From Marinilabiliaceae bacterium ANBcel2 (GTDB taxonomy: Bacteria > Bacteroidota > Bacteroidia > Bacteroidales > Marinilabiliaceae): 64,000 nucleotides of DNA. The translations under genes were made by a program, and so were the position numbers. The notes under the pieces are model-generated. The model saw nothing but the letters and a program-made list of their open reading frames with translations, did not search any database and was not told the DNA's origin. Positions 38,602 through 47,141 of this stretch are shown here, one piece after another (within the stretch, counting starts at the first letter, position 1; every line of letters starts with the position of its first letter). The DNA is taken from the NCBI GenBank assembly GCA_029688995.1, contig JARULA010000001.1, forward strand, positions 372,001 to 436,000. Reading direction: 5' to 3'.

Positions 38602-39894
38602 TTAAAAAAGTTTCTCTAAAACTTTTTTAACCTCACTTTTATCAGGATCAATATCGAACACAAAAGAGGGTTCAATAGCAAACATCTCTTTTTCTGATTT
38701 TATAAGTTTTTCACCTCCACCTGTAATGTTTAACATTACATTTGCATCTAACGGTACATTCCCGCTATTTACTTCATTTATTAATGTTGCAGTGGCAACA
38801 GCAGCAGCCGGATGAATATCTATACCTTCTACAGATTCAAACAGTTCGGCGGCAGCTGCAGACTCCTCATTTGATGCAATTAAAACATCACCATCGGTAG
38901 CTTTTAAAGCATCATACAACCCTCCTGCAATTGAGTAGGGAGGCTTACGATTAGAGAGTACTTTTGCATCAATCTCTTCAACCTGCTTACGTGCCTCATC
39001 ATCATCAAATGGAAGCAGTTGGCGTGAATCGGCTTTCCATGCATTATATATAGGAATAAAAGGTCTGTTTTGCGAAACTAGCAATTTCATTGCATGGCGA
39101 CCAAAGCGGCCATCAACAATTAACCTTTGATTAGCCTCCCATGCAGCAATAGCTCCGGTACCACTTCCGACAGCCTGAAAATAATAGTCGGGTATTTGTC
39201 CTATAAACTCAGTAGCAGACAATACGGTTGTTCCCATACCATCTCTTCGTGCAATATTTTTAGCACCACCTTCGGCAATAAAGCCGGGCAGACTACAAGC
39301 TATATTTGATAAATGAATTGCATCAAAGTAGTCTCCTCCACTACGGGAGCAGATAAGTTTAACATTATCTTTCACCGGCTGGTCGAACCACATAGCATTC
39401 AGGTTATCCTCGGGAACACATAACAGTAAAGGGATACCATTATCGGAACAAACTCTTGCAAAAGCACGTGCGGTATTTCCTGCAGAGGCTACCACAAGTA
39501 CATCCTTAAAATCGCTGCTCATCCTGCCGCAAACCGAATATGCCTCGGTCTCTTTAAAAGAGCAGGTTTTCATATTTGCACCCTTCTCGGGCCAGTAACC
39601 ACTAAATGTAATATATAGATTGTTTAATCCTAAATGAGATGCCAAACCTTCACTTTTATAAGTAACTGGAGCAGATGAACCTTCGGGGTACCAGTTTATG
39701 GGAAGCCAATCGGCAAATCTTAAAACACCGGCAACAGGATCTCTAAAGTTTATCTGCACCTCTTCATAAACTGCCGAAATAAGTGATGGCTCCTCTTCTC
39801 CGGGAGCCTCTAATGTCCATCCCTTATCACTAAATTGTTGCCCTGTTTTTATTGACTGTAGTAGATAATGTGTTGCTCTTGAATGTGAACTCAT
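38602..39894 (-). CDS. Cysteate synthase, threonine synthase-like PLP enzyme
   Basis: 430 residues, fold-type II PLP enzyme. The PLP lysine is in TCSFKETEAYS; the phosphate-binding loop is VVASAGNTARAF, with NITGGGEKL at the C-terminus. Its segments (WPEKGANMKTCSFKE, AEGGAKNIARRDGMGTTVLSA) match the Bacteroidota branch annotated as cysteate synthase rather than true threonine synthase. Known chemistry: O-phosphoserine plus sulfite gives L-cysteate, the first step to capnine-type sulfonolipids. A TATCTTTG box (39935-39942, minus) lies about 41 bp upstream. I am fairly sure of the family, less of the substrate. Confidence 0.85.
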   Translation of the reverse strand: MSSHSRATHYLLQSIKTGQQFSDKGWTLEAPGEEEPSLISAVYEEVQINFRDPVAGVLRFADWLPINWYPEGSSAPVTYKSEGLASHLGLNNLYITFSGYWPEKGANMKTCSFKETEAYSVCGRMSSDFKDVLVVASAGNTARAFARVCSDNGIPLLLCVPEDNLNAMWFDQPVKDNVKLICSRSGGDYFDAIHLSNIACSLPGFIAEGGAKNIARRDGMGTTVLSATEFIGQIPDYYFQAVGSGTGAIAAWEANQRLIVDGRFGRHAMKLLVSQNRPFIPIYNAWKADSRQLLPFDDDEARKQVEEIDAKVLSNRKPPYSIAGGLYDALKATDGDVLIASNEESAAAAELFESVEGIDIHPAAAVATATLINEVNSGNVPLDANVMLNITGGGEKLIKSEKEMFAIEPSFVFDIDPDKSEVKKVLEKLF

Positions 39895-39934
39895 ACTATA
39901 TTTTTTATATAAAATGTGATATTGTAGAAAAATA

Positions 39935-39942
39935 CAAAGATA
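39935..39942 (-). promoter_or_regulatory. -7 box of the cysteate synthase/glycosyltransferase transcript
   Basis: Minus strand TATCTTTG fits TAnnTTTG, about 41 bp before the ATG at 39894. No clear -33 TTTG at 19-20 bp. Confidence 0.45.
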
Positions 39943-39987
39943 TATAATGTTCTAATCAATAATAATAAAATGTAAATATGACAAAAA

Positions 39988-40019
39988 ATTGACCAATTAG
40001 AACAATAAAACTATTTTTG
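39988..40019 (+). promoter_or_regulatory. Promoter of the S9 peptidase operon
   Basis: ATTG (39988-39991), 20-bp spacer, TATTTTTG (40012-40019), matching the Bacteroidota TTTG/TTG-N19-20-TAnnTTTG pattern; 24 bp before the ATG. Confidence 0.6.
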
Positions 40020-40043
40020 TGTAATTCACAAACCTGATATAAA

Positions 40044-42116
40044 ATGATGAGATATTCAACAACCATTTTAATTACTGCATTTATAGTATTAATGAGCTCT
40101 TGTGACAAACCGGATACCGACTTGTCGCATCCGCGAAAAAATAAGATTCCAGATATAGATAGACTTTCTCCCGAACTGTTATGGACTCTGGGAAGGATGG
40201 GTAATTACTCTGTTTCTCCAAACGGAGAGATAATTGCTTATACTGTTTCATTTCCCGATATTAAAGAGAATCGTTTTTACTCCGACATATATACCGTACC
40301 TGTTAATGGAGGGGAGCCAACGAGAATTACGCGATCAACTTATAATGAATCGCAGGTAAACTGGAGGCCCGACGGTGAAAAAATCAATTTTTTAAGTAGC
40401 GAAAACGGCTCAACACAATTAATGGAAATAAATCCCGATGGCTCGGGGCGTAGAGCTATTACAGATATAGATGGAGGAGTTAAAGGATATAAATATTCGC
40501 CCGACCTTTCAAGCCTGCTTTTTGTTAAAGATGTAAAATTGGAAGAGACTCCTCAGGAGAGGCATTCAGATTTGCCCAAAACTAAAGTCCGTATAGAGAA
40601 TGACCTTATGTACCGACATTGGGATAGATGGCATAACTATCACTATAGCCATATTTTTATAGCAGATGCCACAGAAAAGATTATTAAAGAGGGTAAGGAT
40701 ATAATGGAGGATGAGCCTTTTGATTCACCATTGAGACCTTTTGGAGGAATGGAGCAGATAACATGGTCTCCCTGTAACGAAAGAGTTGTATATACAGCAA
40801 AAAAACTAAAAGGTAAAGATTATGCAACCTCTACAAATTCGGATCTCTATCTTTATGACATAACATCTAACGTCACAATCAACCTTACCGAAGATATAAA
40901 AGGGTATGATAAAAATCCGCTTTTCTCTCCCGATGGAACAAAAATGTTGTGGGAAAGTATGGAGCGCGACGGGTATGAGTCGGATAAGAACAGACTAATG
41001 GTTATGGATATGGAGTCGGGTGAATATACCAATTACTCATACCGCTTCGACCATAATGTATCATCACCCATATGGGATGATAGCGGCAAGTTTATCTGGT
41101 TTACCTCAAACATACACGCTACAGAACAGATATATCTAATCGACCTTGAGTCAAATGAAATAAACAGAATTACCGAAGGTAAACATAATTTTTCACGGGT
41201 TACACAAGTTGGAGAGAGTTTAATTGCAGTTAGAAACAGTATGAATGCTCCTGCTGATATTTTTAAAATAGATATGAGAGAAGGCTCAACTTTTAACTTA
41301 ACAAATATAAATCAAGAGCTTTTAAAGGGAGTGGAAATGGGTAGAGTTGAAGAGAAAAGAGTTACCACCTCTGACAATCAAATTATGTTAACATGGGTTA
41401 TCTATCCTCCCGATTTTGATCCTGAAAAGAGATATCCAACTATATTATATTGTCAGGGCGGACCCCAAAGCGGACTAAGTCAGTTCTGGAGTTACAGATG
41501 GAATTTTCAAATGATGGCAGCAAACGACTATATAATCGTTGCCCCTAACAGACGCGGGATGCCGGGATTTGGAACCGAATGGAACGAACAGATTAGCGGT
41601 GACTGGGGAGGAAGAAATCTATTTGACTATTTAGATGCTATAGATTATATGGCCGAAAAACCTTATGTTGACAACAACCGTTTAGGCGCAGTAGGTGCTA
41701 GCTATGGAGGATATTCGACATTTTGGCTTGCAGGAAATCATGAAGGGAGGTTTAATGCATTTATCGCTCATGGTGGTGTTTTTAATCTTGATATGATGTA
41801 CACAACTACCGAAGAGCTCTTTTTTGTAAACTGGGATTTGGGCGGACCTTACTGGGAAATGCCCGATAAGAGATATGAATACTCTCCCCACCTTTTTGTT
41901 GACAACTGGGATACACCTATTATGGTTACACATGGAAAAAAAGATTACAGGGTTCCTTATTCACAAGGAATAGCTGCTTTTAATGCAGCAAGAGTGATGG
42001 ATATCCCTGCCAAATTACTAATGTTTCCTGAAGAGACTCACTGGATATTGTCACCTCAAAACGGAGTTTTGTGGCAAAGAGAGTTTGCTAATTGGTTAGA
42101 TAAATATTTAAAATAG
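40044..42116 (+). CDS. S9 family prolyl oligopeptidase-like lipoprotein
   Basis: 690 residues. Lipobox VLMSSC (Cys20). N-terminal beta-propeller (about 50-420, TolB-like blades SPDGTKMLW), then an alpha/beta-hydrolase domain with the catalytic triad Ser553 (GASYGGYS), Asp634 (HGKKDYRVP) and His666 (EETHWI). This matches DPP-V/acylaminoacyl-peptidase-type S9C enzymes; it likely trims peptides in the periplasm. First gene of a plus-strand group with the Thr-tRNA editing domain 15 bp downstream. Confidence 0.92.
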   Translation: MMRYSTTILITAFIVLMSSCDKPDTDLSHPRKNKIPDIDRLSPELLWTLGRMGNYSVSPNGEIIAYTVSFPDIKENRFYSDIYTVPVNGGEPTRITRSTYNESQVNWRPDGEKINFLSSENGSTQLMEINPDGSGRRAITDIDGGVKGYKYSPDLSSLLFVKDVKLEETPQERHSDLPKTKVRIENDLMYRHWDRWHNYHYSHIFIADATEKIIKEGKDIMEDEPFDSPLRPFGGMEQITWSPCNERVVYTAKKLKGKDYATSTNSDLYLYDITSNVTINLTEDIKGYDKNPLFSPDGTKMLWESMERDGYESDKNRLMVMDMESGEYTNYSYRFDHNVSSPIWDDSGKFIWFTSNIHATEQIYLIDLESNEINRITEGKHNFSRVTQVGESLIAVRNSMNAPADIFKIDMREGSTFNLTNINQELLKGVEMGRVEEKRVTTSDNQIMLTWVIYPPDFDPEKRYPTILYCQGGPQSGLSQFWSYRWNFQMMAANDYIIVAPNRRGMPGFGTEWNEQISGDWGGRNLFDYLDAIDYMAEKPYVDNNRLGAVGASYGGYSTFWLAGNHEGRFNAFIAHGGVFNLDMMYTTTEELFFVNWDLGGPYWEMPDKRYEYSPHLFVDNWDTPIMVTHGKKDYRVPYSQGIAAFNAARVMDIPAKLLMFPEETHWILSPQNGVLWQREFANWLDKYLK

Positions 42117-42131
42117 AGTGTTGGTAAAAAT

Positions 42132-42545
42132 ATGAAAGTTCTTTGTTTTTATACATCTGAATTTAGTTTTGAAACAGGTGAGGCGAGTAATGAAAAAGTT
42201 GCCGAAAAGGCAGAGTCTGCTAAATATCAAAACTGCATTACAGCATTCATTCAGGCAGAGGAGAGTGATGAGGAGTACGATTTAAAAAGCAGAGAAAAAA
42301 AACTTGCCAATCACCTTAAATGGGTGGCGCGTAATAATAAAACAAAAACAGTAGTTCTGCACTCATTTGCTCATCTCTCCTCTTCTAAAGCTTCAATGGA
42401 GTTCACAAAAAAGTTATTAAATGCTACCCAAAAGAGATTAAAAAACGGTGATTATAAAACATATCAAACACCATTTGGCTACTTTTTAAATTTTAATATG
42501 ATGGCACCGGGATTCTCAATGGCAAGAATTTTTGCCGAACTATAA
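42132..42545 (+). CDS. Freestanding archaeal-type threonyl-tRNA synthetase editing domain
   Basis: 137 residues, the whole protein equal to the N-terminal editing domain of archaeal ThrRS (DTD-like fold): MKVLCFYTSEFSF at the start, VVLHSFAHLSSSKA in the middle and TPFGYFLNF near the end. The archaeal domain removes serine from Ser-tRNA(Thr). Here no synthetase is attached; such single-domain forms are known in Bacteroidota genomes but their role is not settled as far as I know. It could edit tRNA in trans. It is 15 bp after the S9 peptidase stop and 30 bp before the kinase. Confidence 0.85.
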   Translation: MKVLCFYTSEFSFETGEASNEKVAEKAESAKYQNCITAFIQAEESDEEYDLKSREKKLANHLKWVARNNKTKTVVLHSFAHLSSSKASMEFTKKLLNATQKRLKNGDYKTYQTPFGYFLNFNMMAPGFSMARIFAEL

Positions 42546-42575
42546 TCAAAATAAGAATCGTAAGAAAACTCTTTT

Positions 42576-43364
42576 ATGATAAAATATACAATCAAGCCGG
42601 GCTATCAACACCTTTTTAATAATATTAGTGATGATTTTCATAAATGGTTTAATGAAAATGGAGAGACCATATATAAGATCAGAAATGAGGTGAAAATCAT
42701 CAAGCATAATAATGAACTGTTATGCATTAAGTCCTTTCAACGCCCTAATATTGTAAATACCATTGTTTACTCTTTTTTTAGACCATCAAAGGCAAAAAGG
42801 AGCTACCTATATGCTTCAAAATTAACCGATGCTAAGATTAAAACTCCCGAGCCTGTTGCTTTTATAGAATTTTATAATAGGTATGGATTTATTGATAAAA
42901 GCTATTTTATCTCAAAATATTATAAGCATAGCTTCTCGATGGATGCGGTGCTCAAAAAAAAAGAGTTTAATAATGATAAAAAGAGAAGAGAAGAGATTAT
43001 AGAGAAGCTAACAACCTATATTTATCAGAATTTACACAGTAAAGGGATTTTACATCTCGATTTGGGAGGGAATAATATACTGGTTGATAATAGCAGTGAT
43101 AAATTAGAGTTCTCACTTATAGATCTTAATCGCATAAAATTTAAAAAGCGCCTCTCATTTAAAACCAAAGTAAAAAATATGAGCAGATTACAGGGAGGGG
43201 TATATGAGCTTGCTGTTATTGCTCAAACATATGGAAACCTTGCAAAAGCTGATGAGGTTGAAGTTATTGAACAATTGGCAAAAAATAAGAACAGACTTAA
43301 AAGATTTCGTAAATTCAAGCGAAAATATTTAAAACCTTTTAAAGGATTAATAACCAGAAAATAA
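42576..43364 (+). CDS. WaaP/Kdo kinase-like lipopolysaccharide kinase
   Basis: 262 residues, a small protein-kinase-fold protein: Lys-containing LCIKSF strand, catalytic loop LHLDLGGNNILVD (H-x-D-x4-N) and metal-binding LIDLNRI (equivalent of DFG). Such kinases phosphorylate core sugars of lipopolysaccharide, for example Kdo or heptose. It is followed at 55 bp by a sugar nucleotidyltransferase. Substrate unproven. Confidence 0.88.
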   Translation: MIKYTIKPGYQHLFNNISDDFHKWFNENGETIYKIRNEVKIIKHNNELLCIKSFQRPNIVNTIVYSFFRPSKAKRSYLYASKLTDAKIKTPEPVAFIEFYNRYGFIDKSYFISKYYKHSFSMDAVLKKKEFNNDKKRREEIIEKLTTYIYQNLHSKGILHLDLGGNNILVDNSSDKLEFSLIDLNRIKFKKRLSFKTKVKNMSRLQGGVYELAVIAQTYGNLAKADEVEVIEQLAKNKNRLKRFRKFKRKYLKPFKGLITRK

Positions 43365-43419
43365 CAGATTGACTCTATTTTTATAATTATAAAACTTTAA
43401 ACACAAAACAGCACAAAAA

Positions 43420-44316
43420 ATGGGACAAACACTTTTAGTATTAGCTGCCGGCATGGGTAGCAGGTATGGCGGATTAAAACAGATGGATGAGTTAGGGCCC
43501 TCAGGTGAAACCATTATTGATTACTCAATTTATGATGCTATAAGAGCAGGTTTCGACAAGGTAGTATTTGTTATAAGGGACTCTTTTAAGGATGCATTCA
43601 TTGAAAGATTTGAATCAAAATTAAAAGGTAAAATTAAAACCGAGTATGTATTTCAAGAGCTTGATAAGCTACCCCAGGGATTTACTGTTCCCGAAGGAAG
43701 AGAAAAACCCTGGGGAACAGGGCATGCAATGTTAATGGCAAAAGAGGTTATTGATACTCCCTTTGCAGTTATCAACGCTGATGATTTTTATGGAGAAAAA
43801 GCATACATGCAGGCATCTCAGTTTATAAAAGAGAGTAGCAGCGCAAATGAGTATGCTATGATAGGTTATCTATTAAAAAATACACTTTCAAAACATGGAA
43901 CTGTTTCAAGAGGAGTATGCCAGGTTGATGATAACAATAATTTAACAGATATTGTGGAACGCACAAAAATAGGGACAGAAAACAGTAAAATATATTATTA
44001 CGAAGGTGACAGCAAAACCGAACTAACAGGTAACGAAGCTGTATCAATGAACTTTTGGATATTTAAGCCTCAATTTATGAATCACCTTCAGTCAGAGTTC
44101 GAAAACTTTTTAAAAGAGAAGGGGAGTGAGCTAAAATCAGAGTTCTATTTTAATAGTGTTGCTGACAAACTAATTAAAAAAGAGAAGGGAATAACAAAAG
44201 TTATTAACACCGATGCCAAATGGTTTGGTATAACATATAAAGAGGACAAACCCATTGTAAAAAAAGAGTTGAATAGCTTAATTGAGCAGGGCGACTACCC
44301 TAAAAAATTATGGTAA
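43420..44316 (+). CDS. Sugar-phosphate nucleotidyltransferase
   Basis: 298 residues with the nucleotide-binding start VLAAGMGSRYGGLKQMDELGPSGETIIDYSI, then PWGTGHAMLMAKEVI and NADDFYG (metal-binding). Resembles UTP-glucose-1-phosphate uridylyltransferase-type enzymes found beside phosphotransferases in Bacteroidota. Last gene of the 40044-44316 group; converges on the endonuclease III gene with a shared hairpin (44327-44364). Confidence 0.9.
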   Translation: MGQTLLVLAAGMGSRYGGLKQMDELGPSGETIIDYSIYDAIRAGFDKVVFVIRDSFKDAFIERFESKLKGKIKTEYVFQELDKLPQGFTVPEGREKPWGTGHAMLMAKEVIDTPFAVINADDFYGEKAYMQASQFIKESSSANEYAMIGYLLKNTLSKHGTVSRGVCQVDDNNNLTDIVERTKIGTENSKIYYYEGDSKTELTGNEAVSMNFWIFKPQFMNHLQSEFENFLKEKGSELKSEFYFNSVADKLIKKEKGITKVINTDAKWFGITYKEDKPIVKKELNSLIEQGDYPKKLW

Positions 44317-44324
44317 AATAGTTG

Positions 44325-44966
44325 TTAGCCGGAGTTGTTTGCATAATAGCAACAAACTTCGGCTATTCCACATTTGCTACATAAAGGTTTACGTGCTTTA
44401 CATACATATCTGCCATGTAAAATAAGCCAGTGGTGAGCAATTGAGACAAGGCTTGAGGGGATATGCTTCATAAGCTGTTTTTCAGCATCAAGAGGATTTT
44501 TAGCATTTTTTGTAAGTCCGACCCTCGCTGCCACTCTAAAAACATGAGTGTCAACGGCAAGAGCTGGTTTTTCATAAATTACCGAAGCTATCACATTGGC
44601 CGTTTTTCTACCTACTCCGGGAAGCTTTTGCAATTCATCAATATCAGATGGAACACGCCCGCCAAACTCCTCCACTAATTTTTTTGCCATTTTATAAAGA
44701 TATTTGCTTTTACTATTAGGATAGCTGCAGCTTTTAATATACTCAAACGCCTCTTCGGCATCACTAGAGGCAAGTGAATCAGCATCGGGGAAACGGGAGA
44801 AAAAACCGGGTGTTATTTGGTTCACTCGCTTATCGGTACATTGAGCAGATAAAATAACTGCAACAAGAAGTTGATAAGGATTTTCATAATTTAGCTCTGT
44901 TTGAGCATCAGGCATATTCTCCTTAAACCAGTCCAATACCCGACTATACCTCTCTTCTACTCTCAT
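44325..44966 (-). CDS. nth: Endonuclease III
   Basis: 213 residues from ATG at 44966 (a GTG just before it is less likely). Helix-hairpin-helix LQKLPGVGRKTANVIAS with catalytic Lys121, Asp139 in AVDTHVFR, and the iron-sulfur motif C189-x6-C196-x2-C199-x5-C205 near the C-terminus. DNA glycosylase/AP lyase removing oxidised pyrimidines in base-excision repair. Its last codons and stop lie inside a hairpin shared with the convergent gene's 3' side. Upstream, a ZIP transporter gene is 21 bp away on the same strand. Confidence 0.95.
   Translation of the reverse strand: MRVEERYSRVLDWFKENMPDAQTELNYENPYQLLVAVILSAQCTDKRVNQITPGFFSRFPDADSLASSDAEEAFEYIKSCSYPNSKSKYLYKMAKKLVEEFGGRVPSDIDELQKLPGVGRKTANVIASVIYEKPALAVDTHVFRVAARVGLTKNAKNPLDAEKQLMKHIPSSLVSIAHHWLILHGRYVCKARKPLCSKCGIAEVCCYYANNSG
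44327..44364. terminator. Hairpin between convergent nucleotidyltransferase and nth
   Basis: AGCCGGAGTTGTTTGC / GCAACAAACTTCGGCT, 16-bp stem with three mismatches and a 6-nt loop, overlapping the nth stop and its last codons. Only a weak T-run (TATTTT) follows on the minus strand. Confidence 0.4.
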
Positions 44967-44987
44967 CACAACAAAAATCTATTACTA

Positions 44988-45818
44988 TTACCCAATAACA
45001 ATCAAACTAAGCGCCATAACAAACATACCGGCAAATAAACCATATACAGGCAAATGATGTTCTCCATACTCCCTTGCAGCAGGCAAAAGCTCATCAAAAC
45101 TAATAAAAACCATAATACCGGCAACAGCGGCAAAAATTATCCCAAACATCAATGGTCCCATAAAGGGCATCAAAAGCGCAAAACCAACCAAAGCACCCAA
45201 CGGTTCTGCGAGTCCGGATAAAAAACTATATTTAAAAGCCTTCTTTCTACTACCTGTAGCATAAAATATAGGAACTGAAATAGCAATACCTTCAGGAATA
45301 TTATGAATTGCAATAGCAACGGCTATAGCAACACCAAGGTTTGGATCGGCTACAGCAGCAGTAAAGGTAGCCAAACCCTCGGGAAAATTATGAATTGTAA
45401 TAGCCAAAGCTGTTAAAACACCCATACGCATAAGCTTTTTCTCTTTAATTTTTTGCTTTCGCTGCTCCTCGGTCATATCCTCAATAAGATTAATTTCGTG
45501 CGGATTCTCCTTTTTGGGAATAAAGCGATCAATTAAAGCTATTAAAAGCATTCCACCAAAAAAAGCAGCTACTGTCACCATCATGCCAAAACTATCGGAG
45601 TTATAATATTGGGTTAGCTCCTCCCTGGCTTTAAAAAAAATCTCAACAAAAGAGACATATATCATAACACCTGCCGAAAATCCCAAAGCAGATGATAAAA
45701 ATTTAGTATTTGTACGTTTAGCAAAAAAGGCCATTGCACTACCAATTCCGGTTGATAACCCCGCAAAAAGGGTCAACCCAAAAGCAAATAGAAAGGTATT
45801 TAAATCCATATCAGTCAT
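44988..45818 (-). CDS. zupT: ZIP family metal transporter (ZupT-like)
   Basis: 276 residues, about eight transmembrane segments. Metal-binding motifs HNFPEGLATF and HNIPEGIAIS in TM4 and TM5. Predicted to import zinc and related divalent cations across the inner membrane. A cytoplasmic charged loop (about 120-145) lies between TM3 and TM4. It lies upstream of nth, separated by 21 bp. No metal-responsive site seen. Confidence 0.92.
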   Translation of the reverse strand: MTDMDLNTFLFAFGLTLFAGLSTGIGSAMAFFAKRTNTKFLSSALGFSAGVMIYVSFVEIFFKAREELTQYYNSDSFGMMVTVAAFFGGMLLIALIDRFIPKKENPHEINLIEDMTEEQRKQKIKEKKLMRMGVLTALAITIHNFPEGLATFTAAVADPNLGVAIAVAIAIHNIPEGIAISVPIFYATGSRKKAFKYSFLSGLAEPLGALVGFALLMPFMGPLMFGIIFAAVAGIMVFISFDELLPAAREYGEHHLPVYGLFAGMFVMALSLIVIG

Positions 45819-45928
45819 AGTAGAAACAGAGTAAAATCATAAAAATATTGTAATGGTTTTAAAAAAGATTATTTTTACAGTAAGTATAATATCAAAAACT
45901 AATTTTTTAATTCTAAAATAGTAAAACT

Positions 45929-47062
45929 ATGCTAATATCAAAACTACTGGTATCGCTTTTGTTCGTGGCATTTGCACTAAATCACATCAATGCCGGGAAT
46001 GACGAAAATGGAACTTACACAAACCCAGAACAATATGAGATTGTTGATTTAAAAGAAAAAAGTGAAAAACCGCGCAATATTATTCTTTTTATTGGTGATG
46101 GTGTTGGAGTTTCTCAAATAAATGCTGCTTTAACAGCTAATGGAGGTAAACTAAACTTGAATCATATGAAGCATATTGGGTTTAGTGAAACTCAAAGTGC
46201 TGATAATTATGTAACAGACTCTTCTGCAGGGGGATCTGCAATAGCAACCGGACAAAGAATTGATAATGGAGCAGTAGCAATGGATGCAGAAGGAAATGAG
46301 ATTCCAACTATACTACAATATTCTAACGAAAATAATAAGTCTACAGGTATTGTGGTAAGTTGTGCAATAACTCATGCAACACCCGCTTCGTTTTATGCAC
46401 ATCAACCATCACGCAACAATTACGAAGAGATTGCTGAAGATCTGTTAAGTAATGATATAGATATTTTTATTGGGGGCGGACTCGAACATTTTAATCAAAG
46501 AGAGGATGGAAGAGATTTAACAGTTGACTTAGCTAATAAAGGCTATACAATATTCTCTTCACTTGATGATGGTATTATGGATACTCAAAAACCAATAGCA
46601 GTTTTTACTCATGAAGGGCATCCTCCCCGTTTTAACGAAAGAGGTGATCTTATTCCGCAAGCGACAGCCAAAGCCATTGAAGTGTTAAATAAAAATGAGG
46701 AAGGGTTCTTTTTAATGGTTGAAGGTGCACAAATCGACTGGGGAGGACATGCCAACAGCACTTCATATATAATTGGAGAGATGCTTGATATGGACAGAGC
46801 AATTGGAGAAGCTCTTAAATTTGCAGCTGAAGATGGGGAGACTTTAGTTATTGTTACATCTGATCATGAAACAGGAGGAATGGCTCTTCACGGAGGAGAT
46901 GCTGAAACAGGAACGGTAACTGCCGAATATACTACAGGCGGACATACAGGGGTAATGGTTCCTACGTTTGCATACGGACCCGGAGCTGAGCTGTTTATGG
47001 GAATTTACCACAACACCGAAATATTTTTTAAAATGATGAATCTTTTTCATTTTGATTATTAA
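45929..47062 (+). CDS. Alkaline phosphatase (PhoA family)
   Basis: 377 residues, short alkaline phosphatase: signal peptide (to about INAGN), metal-ligand IGDGVG (Asp57), phosphorylated Ser in VTDSSAGGSAIATG (Ser98), HATPASF, IGGG.. and C-terminal VTSDHETGG with TGGHTGVMVP. Releases inorganic phosphate from monoesters in the periplasm or outside. Starts 110 bp after the divergent zupT start; followed by a strong bidirectional terminator. Confidence 0.93.
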   Translation: MLISKLLVSLLFVAFALNHINAGNDENGTYTNPEQYEIVDLKEKSEKPRNIILFIGDGVGVSQINAALTANGGKLNLNHMKHIGFSETQSADNYVTDSSAGGSAIATGQRIDNGAVAMDAEGNEIPTILQYSNENNKSTGIVVSCAITHATPASFYAHQPSRNNYEEIAEDLLSNDIDIFIGGGLEHFNQREDGRDLTVDLANKGYTIFSSLDDGIMDTQKPIAVFTHEGHPPRFNERGDLIPQATAKAIEVLNKNEEGFFLMVEGAQIDWGGHANSTSYIIGEMLDMDRAIGEALKFAAEDGETLVIVTSDHETGGMALHGGDAETGTVTAEYTTGGHTGVMVPTFAYGPGAELFMGIYHNTEIFFKMMNLFHFDY

Positions 47063-47081
47063 TTAAATGATCATTCAAACT

Positions 47082-47122
47082 AAAAAGAGGTGATGCATAT
47101 TAATAATGTATCACCTCTTTTT
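47082..47122. terminator. Bidirectional terminator between alkaline phosphatase and MCP
   Basis: AAAAAGAGGTGA..CAT / ATG..TCACCTCTTTTT: 12-bp outer stem, small internal mismatch, inner CAT/ATG. A-run and T-run on both sides; genes are convergent. Confidence 0.85.
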
Positions 47123-47141
47123 ATAGTGTAGCTATCTTAAT

